From the NCBI RefSeq assembly GCF_002355595.1, contig NZ_AP017422.1, positions 2,728,001-2,792,000 on the forward strand: a DNA stretch of 64,000 nucleotides, read 5' to 3'. Positions 1 to 7,523 of the stretch are shown here, piece after piece; positions within the stretch are counted from its first letter, which is position 1; each line of letters begins with the position of its first letter. The position numbers and the translations under genes are program-made. This DNA comes from Filimonas lacunae. Its GTDB lineage: Bacteria; Bacteroidota; Bacteroidia; Chitinophagales; Chitinophagaceae. A model generated the notes under the pieces. The model saw only the letters and a program-made list of their open reading frames with translations. It was not told where the DNA came from and did no database searches.

Positions 1-15
1 AGCTGTAAATAAAAA

Positions 16-1989
16 ATGACTATGAGGAAAATAATAACCCTGTTGCTGGCAGGCAGCTGTAGTGTAATGGCTGCACAGGCGCAACGGGATTCTTTATCGG
101 TGTGGCTGGAAAAACCTGTACTGCACCAGGTGCATGAAGCTTTTACAAAAGCCAGCGCCGTAAACATCCTGGACTCGCGTGAGGTAAGCTATAAACAAGA
201 AGGAGATAATACCTTTCGTTATTGTAGCTATCACCAGATTATTAAGGTAAAGGATGATGAAGGTATTGAGCAATATAACAAGGTGTATATATATCAGCCT
301 TACAATGCCGAAATACAGGATATTAAAGCCAGAAGCATATTGCCTGATGGTAAGGTAATTAACCTGGACCCTTCTACCGTAAAAGAAACCCAGAAGAACG
401 GCAAGGTGTGCAAGCTGTTTGCCATGGATGGCCTGGAAAAGAATGCAGAGATAGAGTTTGCTTACGTGATAAAAAGAAGCGTGATCATTTTTAACTCCGA
501 TACCTACCAGGATACCTATTTGCCTTGTCAGCATGCATTTTTTAGCCTTACCACCCCCAAACACTTACAATTTAGCGTAAAAGGCTATAACGGCTTTACG
601 GTGAACGAAGATACCCTGATAGGGGATAACAGGATTGTTACCGGCTATGCCGATAATGTAAAAGAACTGAGCGATGAAAAGTATGCTTTTCAGCCACAAT
701 ACCTGTCGAGAGTGGATTACAAGCTCAGCTATAATTATAATGGCAACGGTAATGTGCGTTTATATACCTGGAAGGAGTTTGCTAAAAAAGCCTATCCTAT
801 TTATACCGAGTTAACCAGCAAAGAAGAAAAAGTGCTGAACCAGTTTGCGGGTAAAATAAACATACCTGCCACTGCTTCTACCGACGAGAAGATTCTGGCC
901 GTGGAAGATTATGTAAAATCTAATATTAATATAGATAAAGACCTGATTTCGGAAGATGCGGATGACATTAATAAGATTGTATTAACCCGTGCCTCCAACG
1001 AAAGAGGCGCAAACCGGTTAATGGCGGGCATTTTTATAAAACTGGGAATCCACTTTCAGCTGGTGTTTGTTTCGTCGCGTAATAGCTACCCTATGGATGA
1101 AGAGCTGGAAAACTGGGACCGTGCCGATGACCTGTTGTTGTACTTTCCGCAAACAGGCAAATATCTGTCCCCATCAGATGTTACCTTTCGCTATCCTTAT
1201 GTTGAAGCGGCTGTTACCGGGGCCAAGGGCCTGTTTTTAAAAGAAACACAGATTGGTTCTTTAAAAACAGCTATAGGGCTGTTTAAAGAAATTGAGCCGG
1301 AACCGGTGTCTGCCAGTTACCAGAACCTGGAAGCAGACCTGCGCATCAATGAAACCATGGATACGGTGCTGGTGCAATCAAAACAGAGCATGGGTGGTTA
1401 TATTGCAGCTACTTATCGTCCGCTGTTTCATTTTCTGCCTAAAGACAAGCAGCTGGAAACCAGCAAGGAAATGCTGAAAATACAGGGCAATAATAACGAG
1501 GTTACCAATATTAAAACAGAAAACACGGCATTAACTGATGGTTTCTACCAGAAACCACTGATAGTATCCGGCGATATAAAAAGTGCCGAGCTGCTGGAGA
1601 ATGCAGGGAAGAAAGCGCTGTTGAAAATAGGGGAGGTGATTGGGCAGCAATCAGAAATGTATCAGGAAAAGCCGCGGCAGCTGCCTATGGAGCTGGATTA
1701 TACGCATTGGCTGATACGCAAAATTGTAGTGCATATACCTGATAACTATATCGTGAAGAACCCTAACGATCTGAAGTTTGCCATTTCTTTCAGCAATGGC
1801 ACAGATACTACCATGGGCTTTGTATCGGACTATGTGCTGGAAGGCAATACCCTTACGATAAATATCCGGGAAATGTACAACCAGCTGCGCTATCCTTTAT
1901 CGGAGTTTGATAATTTCCGGAAAGTGATTAACGCAGCTGCTGACTTTAATAAAGTAATGCTGGTGCTGGAAAAGAAAACCAACAGTTAG
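16..1989 (+). CDS. DUF3857 / transglutaminase-like secreted protein
   Basis: 657-residue protein with an N-terminal signal peptide (residues 1-22, cut after AQA). Residues about 45-220 match the DUF3857 pattern of Bacteroidota periplasmic proteins, and residues about 280-400 occupy the place of the transglutaminase-like domain. In active relatives this domain carries a GDCKD-type catalytic cysteine; here the equivalent stretch reads ERGANRLMAGIFIKLGI and has no cysteine, so I infer that peptidase or transferase activity is lost or the role is structural. The start could also be the second ATG at 22. Its stop codon overlaps the stop of the convergent gene on the other strand by three bases. 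Cellular role unknown. Confidence 0.8.
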   Translation: MTMRKIITLLLAGSCSVMAAQAQRDSLSVWLEKPVLHQVHEAFTKASAVNILDSREVSYKQEGDNTFRYCSYHQIIKVKDDEGIEQYNKVYIYQPYNAEIQDIKARSILPDGKVINLDPSTVKETQKNGKVCKLFAMDGLEKNAEIEFAYVIKRSVIIFNSDTYQDTYLPCQHAFFSLTTPKHLQFSVKGYNGFTVNEDTLIGDNRIVTGYADNVKELSDEKYAFQPQYLSRVDYKLSYNYNGNGNVRLYTWKEFAKKAYPIYTELTSKEEKVLNQFAGKINIPATASTDEKILAVEDYVKSNINIDKDLISEDADDINKIVLTRASNERGANRLMAGIFIKLGIHFQLVFVSSRNSYPMDEELENWDRADDLLLYFPQTGKYLSPSDVTFRYPYVEAAVTGAKGLFLKETQIGSLKTAIGLFKEIEPEPVSASYQNLEADLRINETMDTVLVQSKQSMGGYIAATYRPLFHFLPKDKQLETSKEMLKIQGNNNEVTNIKTENTALTDGFYQKPLIVSGDIKSAELLENAGKKALLKIGEVIGQQSEMYQEKPRQLPMELDYTHWLIRKIVVHIPDNYIVKNPNDLKFAISFSNGTDTTMGFVSDYVLEGNTLTINIREMYNQLRYPLSEFDNFRKVINAAADFNKVMLVLEKKTNS

Positions 1990-2294
1990 CTGCCCGCAGC
2001 CAATGCCTGGTGAATTTCGGCATACAACAAACCACTGCCTCCGCCGTAATGCCGGAGGCAGATTATTTTAGGATGGTGCTGTGTAAAGAAGCGGGTGAGT
2101 TGTTGCTCATCGGCTTCTTCAATACCGCCGCCAAACAACACTACATCAAAGTGCCTGGTAGTGCATAATGCCTTTGCTTCTGCCACGCCTATGGCCCCGG
2201 TTCCGTTCCAGTTGGGTTGGCTGTTAATCAGTCGTACTACGGTTTGCACAATATCGGGGTGGATACCTGCTATTAAAATTTCTTTCTGGCTCAT
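1986..2294 (-). CDS. small degenerate receiver-like protein
   Basis: 102-residue protein starting at the ATG of an ATGA overlap with the end of the pirin gene, so it is probably translationally coupled to it. The pattern ILIAG, FDVVLFGGGI and KIICLRHYGGGSG resembles the alternating strands of a response-regulator receiver fold, but the position where the phospho-acceptor aspartate normally follows the hydrophobic strand is glycine. I infer a non-phosphorylated receiver-like or small alpha/beta protein. A longer reading from a TTG at 2372 exists but runs inside pirin and is unlikely. Position at the end of the mhq-like/pirin gene string suggests a role in the same stress response, without direct evidence. 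Confidence 0.6.
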   Translation of the reverse strand: MSQKEILIAGIHPDIVQTVVRLINSQPNWNGTGAIGVAEAKALCTTRHFDVVLFGGGIEEADEQQLTRFFTQHHPKIICLRHYGGGSGLLYAEIHQALAAGS

Positions 2295-3010
2295 GCTACT
2301 GTCATTGGAACTTCTATTAATAAAATATCTGCTTTGCTGTTGGTGGTAATGCTGATAGCATCCGTGTCCCAAACGCCCAGGGCATCGCGGCTGTTCAGCT
2401 GCTGGCCGTTAATGGTAATGCTGCCATCTATTACGAACACGTATACACCATTCCCTGCTTTTTTTAATTGGTAAGGTACGGTAGTGTTGGCATCAAACAC
2501 TCCTTTATGAAACCAGGCATCCTGGTAAATCCATACACCGGCATCGTCGGGGTTGGGAGACAACAGTTGCTGCCATTGGTTGGGTACCGCCTGTTGCTGG
2601 TAGCTGATTTGATCGTAGCGGGGAGTAACATTGCGTTTGTTGGGAAACAGCCATATCTGTAAAAACTGCGCAGGCTGTTGCGGCAGGTTGTTATACTCGG
2701 TGTGGTAAATACCGGTGCCGGCGCTCATTACCTGTATTTCGCCGGGTTTTATAACGGCCGCATTGCCCATGCTGTCCTGGTGTTTTAACTCACCTTCCAG
2801 GGGAATGGAAATAATTTCCATGTTATCGTGCGGGTGTTTGCCAAAACCCTGGCCACCTTCTACAATGTCATCGTTCAATACCCGTAATGCGCCAAACTGA
2901 ATACGTTCGGGATTATAGTAACCGGAAAAACTAAACGATTGAAAGCTTTTCAACCAGCCATGATCGGCTACGCCACGGGATGCTGCTGTATGTAAAACGG
3001 ATTGTGCCAT
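2291..3010 (-). CDS. pirin family protein (quercetinase-like bicupin)
   Basis: 239 residues, the usual length of YhhW-type pirins. The N-terminal cupin carries the metal-binding set HPHDNME (about residues 58-64) and HTEYNN (about 103-108), which in the family binds Fe or Ni/Cu; some members cleave quercetin. A second, shorter cupin occupies residues 140-239 with no clear metal set. It follows the Crp/Fnr gene on the same strand after 79 bp holding a promoter-like -7 box and a 22-bp element shared with the dioxygenase promoter. The context of a ring-cleaving dioxygenase and a quinone-type hydrolase suggests a part in handling aromatic or electrophile stress (inference). Confidence 0.9.
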   Translation of the reverse strand: MAQSVLHTAASRGVADHGWLKSFQSFSFSGYYNPERIQFGALRVLNDDIVEGGQGFGKHPHDNMEIISIPLEGELKHQDSMGNAAVIKPGEIQVMSAGTGIYHTEYNNLPQQPAQFLQIWLFPNKRNVTPRYDQISYQQQAVPNQWQQLLSPNPDDAGVWIYQDAWFHKGVFDANTTVPYQLKKAGNGVYVFVIDGSITINGQQLNSRDALGVWDTDAISITTNSKADILLIEVPMTVA

Positions 3011-3032
3011 AGTGTTTATTATTATGATGACA

Positions 3033-3080
3033 TAAAATTACACCCAGCACAACCGGCAACACTTAATCCAGGTTAAGAAA
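3033..3080 (-). promoter_or_regulatory. pirin promoter with 22-bp shared element
   Basis: On the minus strand a TAATTTTA box (3033-3040, one base off the Bacteroidota -7 consensus TAnnTTTG) lies upstream of pirin. Exactly 18 bp further upstream is a 22-bp element (3059-3080). It contains the imperfect palindrome CTTAATCCAGGTTAAG at 3062-3077, whose 5-bp arms spaced by 6 bp match the geometry of Crp/Fnr sites. The same element occurs at the same 18-bp spacing in front of the dioxygenase gene. Confidence 0.5.
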
Positions 3081-3089
3081 ACAAATGAT

Positions 3090-3677
3090 TTAAGATTGCC
3101 GCAGCAGTTTATTGCGCATTTTGCTGAAAAACTCGGGTGTAACCCCAATGTAGGCGGCTATTTGTTTAGAGGGAAGGCGGTTAATAAGCGGGGGATAGCG
3201 TTTGCAAAAACTGTGATAGCGCTCTTCGGCGGTCAGGCTCAGGTTGTCGAGCAGGCGTTGCTGATAGGCTACCAGTGAGTTTTCGGTGATGATGCGGAAA
3301 AAGCGTTCAAAGGCCGGCACTTCTTTATACAGTTGTAACTGGTCTGTTTTAGAAAGTGTTACCAGTTCGGTTTCTTCCAGTGCATCTATATACAGTACAC
3401 CTGGCTTCTGGCTAATGAGACTGTACATATCGGCCATCCACCATCCTTCGGGGGCAAAGTTCAATACATGCTCAAAGCCATTATCGTCTACCGAATAACC
3501 GCGCAGGCAACCGGTGTTTACGAAAAAGGAGTATTTGCAAATTTCGCCTTCTTTCAGCAGCACTTGTTTACGCTTGAGCTGCATGGGTTGCAACAGGGAT
3601 ACGAAGTATTCTTCTTCCTGTGGCTGTAACGTAATGTGCTGTGATATGTTCCTGGTAATTAATGAAGAAAGCGCCAT
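3090..3677 (-). CDS. Crp/Fnr family transcriptional regulator
   Basis: 195 residues. Residues about 20-140 form a cyclic-nucleotide-binding-type beta roll (KRKQVLLKEGEICKYSFFV opening, G-x-W-x-D region near 80). The C-terminal helix-turn-helix is short (LPSKQIAAYIGVTPEFFSKM near 170-190). No cysteine cluster of the FNR type is visible. The ATG at 3677 is preferred over the TTG one codon upstream. It sits between the mhqD-like hydrolase (39 bp upstream) and pirin (79 bp downstream), all on one strand, so it is the obvious candidate to bind the 22-bp element repeated in front of both transcription units. Effector unknown. Confidence 0.9.
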   Translation of the reverse strand: MALSSLITRNISQHITLQPQEEEYFVSLLQPMQLKRKQVLLKEGEICKYSFFVNTGCLRGYSVDDNGFEHVLNFAPEGWWMADMYSLISQKPGVLYIDALEETELVTLSKTDQLQLYKEVPAFERFFRIITENSLVAYQQRLLDNLSLTAEERYHSFCKRYPPLINRLPSKQIAAYIGVTPEFFSKMRNKLLRQS

Positions 3678-3719
3678 CAATTAAAGATAGCGCTTCCAAC
3701 TATTCAACCAAAATAAACA

Positions 3720-4346
3720 CTAAGCTAATACATGCTGGTTGGCTTGTGTAACCTCATCGGCTCCAATGGTATGTGGTCTTCCTTTGTATACTTTCAACAG
3801 CACGTTGGCGTGCATTTTTTCCAGTATAGCCACACTTTCATTTACCCTGCTTACGGGTACATGCGGATCGGGATCGCCGGTGCCAATGAATACCGGGGTG
3901 CCGCCAAAATCGCCTTTGTAGTTTTCGATAGCCAGCTCTTCGCCAATTAAACCGCCGGTGAAGGCTATTACACCGCCGTAGCGGGTGGCGTTACGGGTTA
4001 CATATTCCAGGGTTAAACATGCGCCCTGCGAAAAGCCTGCAAAGTAAATGCGTTCAGCAGGTATGCCCTGGGCCTGAATGTCGGCTACCAGCTGGCCTAT
4101 TACATCCAGTGCTGAATCCAGTGCCGGTTGGTTTTTCGCCACCGGAGCCATAAAGCTGAAAGGATACCAGCTGTACTCGTTGGCTTGCGGAGCAAAGATG
4201 GCAGTGTCGTTACCCAGCTGTAAATGATTGGCCAGGCTAATGATATCTTCTGCCGAAGCGCCCCGGCCATGTAATAATATAATTGCTTTGGAGGCATTTA
4301 CTGCGGGTGTTCCCGCAGTAATTACCTGTTTGTTATGTGTGTACAT
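3720..4346 (-). CDS. serine hydrolase, MhqD/YpfH-like carboxylesterase
   Basis: 208-residue alpha/beta hydrolase of the phospholipase/carboxylesterase family. Visible parts are the oxyanion-hole strand ILLHGRGA (about 23-30), the nucleophile elbow GFSQG (about 103-107), the acid GTGDPDPHVP (about 155-164) and the histidine in GRPHTI (about 189-194), so the triad is complete. It begins 4 bp after the stop of the ring-cleaving dioxygenase gene. The same two-gene order is known in Bacillus subtilis as mhqE-mhqD, induced by hydroquinone and catechol. I infer the same stress role; the substrate is not determined. Confidence 0.88.
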   Translation of the reverse strand: MYTHNKQVITAGTPAVNASKAIILLHGRGASAEDIISLANHLQLGNDTAIFAPQANEYSWYPFSFMAPVAKNQPALDSALDVIGQLVADIQAQGIPAERIYFAGFSQGACLTLEYVTRNATRYGGVIAFTGGLIGEELAIENYKGDFGGTPVFIGTGDPDPHVPVSRVNESVAILEKMHANVLLKVYKGRPHTIGADEVTQANQHVLA

Positions 4347-4350
4347 ACGT

Positions 4351-5286
4351 TTAGTCTAATTTAGGAAGCACTTTTTCAATCTCGCCGCGGTAAGCTTCAT
4401 ACTGAGCGGGTAATTTTAAACCGGTACCTAATTCAGCAACTGTTTCGTCGGTAGCAAAACCAGGGTTGTCGGTAGCTATTTCAAACAATACCCCACCTGG
4501 TTCGCGGAAGTATAAAGAATAAAAATAGTTACGATCTATTTTCTCGGTGATGTGCAAACCTAAGGCCACTATTTTTTCACGATACTGCATTAAGGTAGCT
4601 TCATCACTTACTCTAAAGGCTACGTGGTGTACGCTGCCACCGGCTGTAAGGCCAGCTGCTTCGCCAGGAACTTCAACCAGGTCTACAATGTTGGCTGTAT
4701 CTACTGCATCGGTTACATAGCGGAACCTGTTTACCTCCTGCTGCTGCAGCTTATAGCCAAATACTTTGGTAAGTATGTAGGCAGTAGGCTCTGCTTTTTC
4801 AGTGGTAATGGTAATGTGGTGGAAACCGCGTGTAGCGTTCTCCGCTTTTACCTCACTGGTTTCCCAGGGAGCGCGTTTATCTTCATTGGTTTCTACCAGT
4901 TCCAGTTTTAAACCATCAGGATCCAGGAAAGTAAGATACTTCTGACCAAATTTCTCTGCTGGTTTGTTATAGATGACATTGTTTTCTTCAAAACGTTTTT
5001 GCCAGAACTCCAGGCTGCCCACAGGAACTGCATAACCTATTTCAGTAGCCTGGTGTGTACCTCTTCTGCCTTTAGAGATGCCGCTGCCCCAGGGGAAGAA
5101 AGTAAGGATGGTGCCGGGCGTACCGTTTTCATCACCATAGTAAAAGTGATATGTATTAGGATCGTCGAAGTTTACAGTTTTCTTTACCAGTCTTAATCCC
5201 AGGATGCGGGTATAAAAATCATAGTTCTTTTTGGCGTCACCGGCAATGGCGGTGATATGGTGTATGCCTTTCAGTGTAGTTTCCAT
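4351..5286 (-). CDS. ring-cleaving dioxygenase, VOC superfamily (MhqE/MhqO-like)
   Basis: 311 residues from the ATG at 5286, the typical length of MhqO/MhqE glyoxalase-fold dioxygenases. Two VOC modules are visible: one opening with IHHITAIAG (about residue 7), the other with RGFHHITIT (about 152). Metal-ligand candidates are the histidines of these strands, HVAFRV (about 218) and late glutamates such as FEIATDNP (about 268). The family opens aromatic rings of hydroquinones and catechols with Fe(II). It is the first gene of the minus-strand string, with its own TAATTTTG -7 box at 5323-5330. An upstream in-frame ATG at 5325 would add 13 residues and overlap that promoter, so it is rejected. 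Confidence 0.9.
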   Translation of the reverse strand: METTLKGIHHITAIAGDAKKNYDFYTRILGLRLVKKTVNFDDPNTYHFYYGDENGTPGTILTFFPWGSGISKGRRGTHQATEIGYAVPVGSLEFWQKRFEENNVIYNKPAEKFGQKYLTFLDPDGLKLELVETNEDKRAPWETSEVKAENATRGFHHITITTEKAEPTAYILTKVFGYKLQQQEVNRFRYVTDAVDTANIVDLVEVPGEAAGLTAGGSVHHVAFRVSDEATLMQYREKIVALGLHITEKIDRNYFYSLYFREPGGVLFEIATDNPGFATDETVAELGTGLKLPAQYEAYRGEIEKVLPKLD

Positions 5287-5322
5287 ATCTCGTGTTTTTT
5301 GTTTTTGATTGATTTGATATGT

Positions 5323-5330
5323 CAAAATTA
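5323..5330 (-). promoter_or_regulatory. -7 promoter box of the dioxygenase operon
   Basis: TAATTTTG on the minus strand is a full match to the Bacteroidota -7 consensus TAnnTTTG, 37 bp upstream of the ATG at 5286. No clear -33 TTG lies at the usual distance. Instead the 22-bp element at 5349-5370 starts 18 bp upstream, as in front of pirin, which suggests activator-dependent transcription. Confidence 0.55.
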
Positions 5331-5348
5331 GGCCGGGGTCATTTGCTT

Positions 5349-5370
5349 ACACTTAATGTAGAACAAGAAA
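5349..5370 (-). promoter_or_regulatory. 22-bp element shared with pirin promoter
   Basis: This block matches 3059-3080 at 17 of 22 positions, with identical ends (ACACTTAAT and AAGAAA on the plus strand). Both copies lie 18 bp upstream of a TAATTTTR box and in the same orientation relative to the gene. It is a candidate site for the Crp/Fnr protein encoded at 3090-3677. Confidence 0.5.
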
Positions 5371-5418
5371 TAGCGGTTAATTCCTTTTTTCTATAGTATA
5401 AATGCTGATAGGCGCCAA

Positions 5419-5434
5419 TAACCCGGTAGGGTTA
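5419..5434. promoter_or_regulatory. perfect 6-bp inverted repeat (TAACCC-N4-GGGTTA)
   Basis: TAACCCGGTAGGGTTA is an inverted repeat directly abutting the 22-bp palindrome that follows. It lies in the 230-bp divergent intergenic region between the dioxygenase operon and the collagen-like gene. Likely a regulator site; no regulator assigned. Confidence 0.35.
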
Positions 5435-5456
5435 CAATAGCGATTAATCACTATTG
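5435..5456. promoter_or_regulatory. 22-bp near-perfect palindrome, putative operator
   Basis: CAATAG, C, GATTAATC, A, CTATTG: a palindrome broken at one base pair only. Its right end contains the TTG (5454-5456) that serves as the -33 element of the collagen-like gene, so a bound protein would cover that promoter. Confidence 0.5.
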
Positions 5457-5484
5457 CGGTCCTTTAACACCCTGTATACTTTTG
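5454..5484 (+). promoter_or_regulatory. promoter of the collagen-like gene
   Basis: TTG at 5454-5456, a 20-bp spacer, then TACTTTTG at 5477-5484. This fits the Bacteroidota -33/-7 consensus (TTG, TAnnTTTG). The expected transcript start is near 5490, giving a short leader before the start codon at 5517 or 5538. Confidence 0.6.
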
Positions 5485-5516
5485 TTATGCACCATGGATA
5501 AGCACCTTCTACCTAT

Positions 5517-6452
5517 ATGCAAAAAACAGATAACCGTATGAATGTAATGAAACGAACTGCCTTACTGATTTTTCCTTTGTTATTGAGTGTAATGGCTTGT
5601 CAGAAAGCGAGTGACGGTATACCCGGCTCACAGATATTAAAAGGCACAGGTGTGCCGGCTGCAAATATTGGATCGATAGGTGACTATTACCTGGATGCCA
5701 GCAGTGGAATATTGTTTGGACCTAAAACAGCAGATGGCTGGGGTGAAAGTATTTCTTTGGTAGGACCCACCGGCGCAACAGGTGCTACCGGTGCTACGGG
5801 CGGCACCGGGGCAACCGGTGGAACCGGACCTGCCGGACCACAAGGACCACAGGGGCCTGCCGGACCTGCCGGGCCAACTGGTGGAACCGGACCTGCCGGA
5901 CCTGCCGGACCAACCGGAGCTACAGGGGGAACAGGACCTGCGGGACCAACAGGCGCTACTGGTGCTACGGGCGCAACTGGTGCTACCGGCGCAACCGGAG
6001 CCACGGGGGCCACTGGAGCAACAGGTACTGCCAACGTTATTTATTCAGCCTGGCAATATGCTACCAACTTTAATGACTCTACCGTTGACAATTCGAGTTT
6101 GAAAGTAGGTTATGTAAAAGCGCCTTCTTTAACTACATCCATATTGAATAGTGGCGTGGTGCTGGTGTATTTTACTTATGGCGGAGGTACGTTTACGCTG
6201 CCTTATACTTCTAATGCCGGCGGTAAACCCAATACTATCAGTTATACGCCTATGCTCAATAAAATTCTGGTATACCGGTTTTCACATGATAATTCCAATT
6301 CAGTGGCACTATCTACCTTATTACAATACCGTTATATCATTATACCGGGTGGCGTAAGTGGTGGCAGAGTGGCTGCCGGAGCAGAAACGAAACCGCCGGT
6401 AGATTACTCGGATTACGAAGCAGTATGTAACTATTATCATTTACCGTTATAG
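5517..6452 (+). CDS. collagen-like Gly-X-Y repeat lipoprotein
   Basis: 311 residues. The lipobox LSVMAC (Cys about residue 28) follows a hydrophobic stretch, so it is probably lipid-anchored. Starts at 5517, 5538 or 5547 are all possible; the later ones give a more usual signal peptide. Residues about 83-172 are about 30 uninterrupted Gly-X-Y triplets, mostly GAT and GPA/GPT, which can form a collagen triple helix. The C-terminal globular domain (about 173-311) has no cysteines until near its end and no motif I recognise; by analogy it may trimerise the stalk. Collagen-like surface proteins of this layout are common in Chitinophagaceae; function unknown. Its promoter overlaps a strong palindrome. 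Confidence 0.85.
   Translation: MQKTDNRMNVMKRTALLIFPLLLSVMACQKASDGIPGSQILKGTGVPAANIGSIGDYYLDASSGILFGPKTADGWGESISLVGPTGATGATGATGGTGATGGTGPAGPQGPQGPAGPAGPTGGTGPAGPAGPTGATGGTGPAGPTGATGATGATGATGATGATGATGATGTANVIYSAWQYATNFNDSTVDNSSLKVGYVKAPSLTTSILNSGVVLVYFTYGGGTFTLPYTSNAGGKPNTISYTPMLNKILVYRFSHDNSNSVALSTLLQYRYIIIPGGVSGGRVAAGAETKPPVDYSDYEAVCNYYHLPL
5763..6030 (+). repeat. tandem 9-bp-based repeats encoding Gly-X-Y triplets
   Basis: About 30 consecutive 9-bp units coding [12 protein letters not shown] or GPQ. Synonymous codons vary (gcaaca, gctacc, gctacg), so the repeat is conserved mainly at protein level, yet unit number could still change by slippage or recombination. Confidence 0.85.
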
Positions 6453-6495
6453 CCCGTTGATGGGTACCCTGCAACAACTAAACACCACATTACAT

Positions 6496-6520
6496 CAGCC
6501 CAGCTAACCGGGGCTGTTTG
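6496..6520 (+). terminator. weak terminator after the collagen-like gene
   Basis: CAGCCC (6496-6501) and GGGCTG (6511-6516) form a 6-bp stem with a 9-nt loop, followed by TTTG. Only a moderate terminator by eye. Confidence 0.35.
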
Positions 6521-6638
6521 TAAAACAAAGAGACTAAAGAAGGGGAAGGGGGGCCGTTTGCTCTTATAGCGGCGGTTTCCTCTTATCTTCAAAATCACAC
6601 GCATTAACTAATAGTTAATATGCATTTTATTGCTAAAA

Positions 6639-7523
6639 ATGGACGAAAGTGCGCTAATAATCGGTAAATTGGAGCCAATTGTCCGGCTTATGAAGAAAAA
6701 AACGCCTGATGTATTTCAGGATATCCAACAAATACAACCCGTTATAACGATTGACGAACTAAAGCAGGCTATATTGAAAGGGGATATCAGCAAAGTTGAT
6801 AATATCATGGCCCTGTTCAATGCCAGGATAGATGCGATACCACAGTTTGCGGTAGGCACGTATACCTGGTATGTGGCTAATAAGCTGTCTATAGGCAATA
6901 TGGGTGGCATGAGTGAGCATTTCACCGGACATCCCCCCGGCTACTGGCTCAATAAAAATCCCGAAGAATATTTACAGTTGTTACACCCGGAAGATGCCCC
7001 GTATGTAATGAGCTATGTAAAACTGATATACGAATTCCTGGTGGCAATGCCACGGGATAAAAAGCACTTCATCAGGCCTCAGTTGTATTTCCGCATGCGC
7101 AATCCTTATGCTCCCGACAACTACCGGTGGGTAATGTTTCAATATATTGACTGGGAATATGCCACGGATGGTATGATTGCCTGCATTCTGCACCTGGTTA
7201 CAGATATTACCCATTTAAAGAACGACAGTGCCGTGCGCATGACCATTTTAGACAGCAGCATGGAAAGCAACCAGCTGTTTTTCTCTAACGTGCCACAGGA
7301 TTCGGTAGGAGAGCTGAGCAACATTACTGTTTGCCGTTTAAGCGGGCGTGAGCTGGATGTGTTGCGTTTGATGGCCCAGGGGTTGAGCAGCAAGCAGATT
7401 GCCAGTGAATTGAAAATAGCCAAGAATACGGTAGACAACCACCGGCAAAACCTGTTGAAGAAAACCAATACCAGCAGCAGCTCCGAAGCGGTAGCCTATG
7501 CGCTGAAAAACGGTTTGTTTTAG
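6639..7523 (+). CDS. PAS-like / LuxR-type HTH transcriptional regulator
   Basis: 294 residues from the ATG at 6639; the reading frame also extends to a TTG three codons upstream. Residues about 60-200 look like a PAS fold (FTGHPPGYWLNKNPEEYLQL, then RWVMFQYIDWEY and a final strand ACILHLVTDIT). Residues about 230-290 are a LuxR-type helix-turn-helix: LSGRELDVLRLMAQGLSSKQ, then IAKNTVDNHRQNLL. Regulators of this layout are frequent in Bacteroidota and are not LuxI/AHL partners; the PAS ligand is unknown. The stop codon overlaps the stop of the convergent acetyltransferase gene. Confidence 0.88.
   Translation: MDESALIIGKLEPIVRLMKKKTPDVFQDIQQIQPVITIDELKQAILKGDISKVDNIMALFNARIDAIPQFAVGTYTWYVANKLSIGNMGGMSEHFTGHPPGYWLNKNPEEYLQLLHPEDAPYVMSYVKLIYEFLVAMPRDKKHFIRPQLYFRMRNPYAPDNYRWVMFQYIDWEYATDGMIACILHLVTDITHLKNDSAVRMTILDSSMESNQLFFSNVPQDSVGELSNITVCRLSGRELDVLRLMAQGLSSKQIASELKIAKNTVDNHRQNLLKKTNTSSSSEAVAYALKNGLF

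Noticed and set aside
3671-3700. GCGC-arm hairpin covering the Crp/Fnr start codon
   Set aside because: A 6-bp stem with a long loop near a start codon is too weak to claim translational control.
5763-6030. CRISPR-like or minisatellite array
   Set aside because: Units are in frame, lack spacers and encode Gly-X-Y triplets; it is coding repeat sequence.
5687-6034. Minus-strand 115-codon frame rich in Val-Ala-Pro repeats
   Set aside because: It is the antisense shadow of the Gly-X-Y repeat region; the 9-bp periodicity keeps that frame open without independent coding signs.
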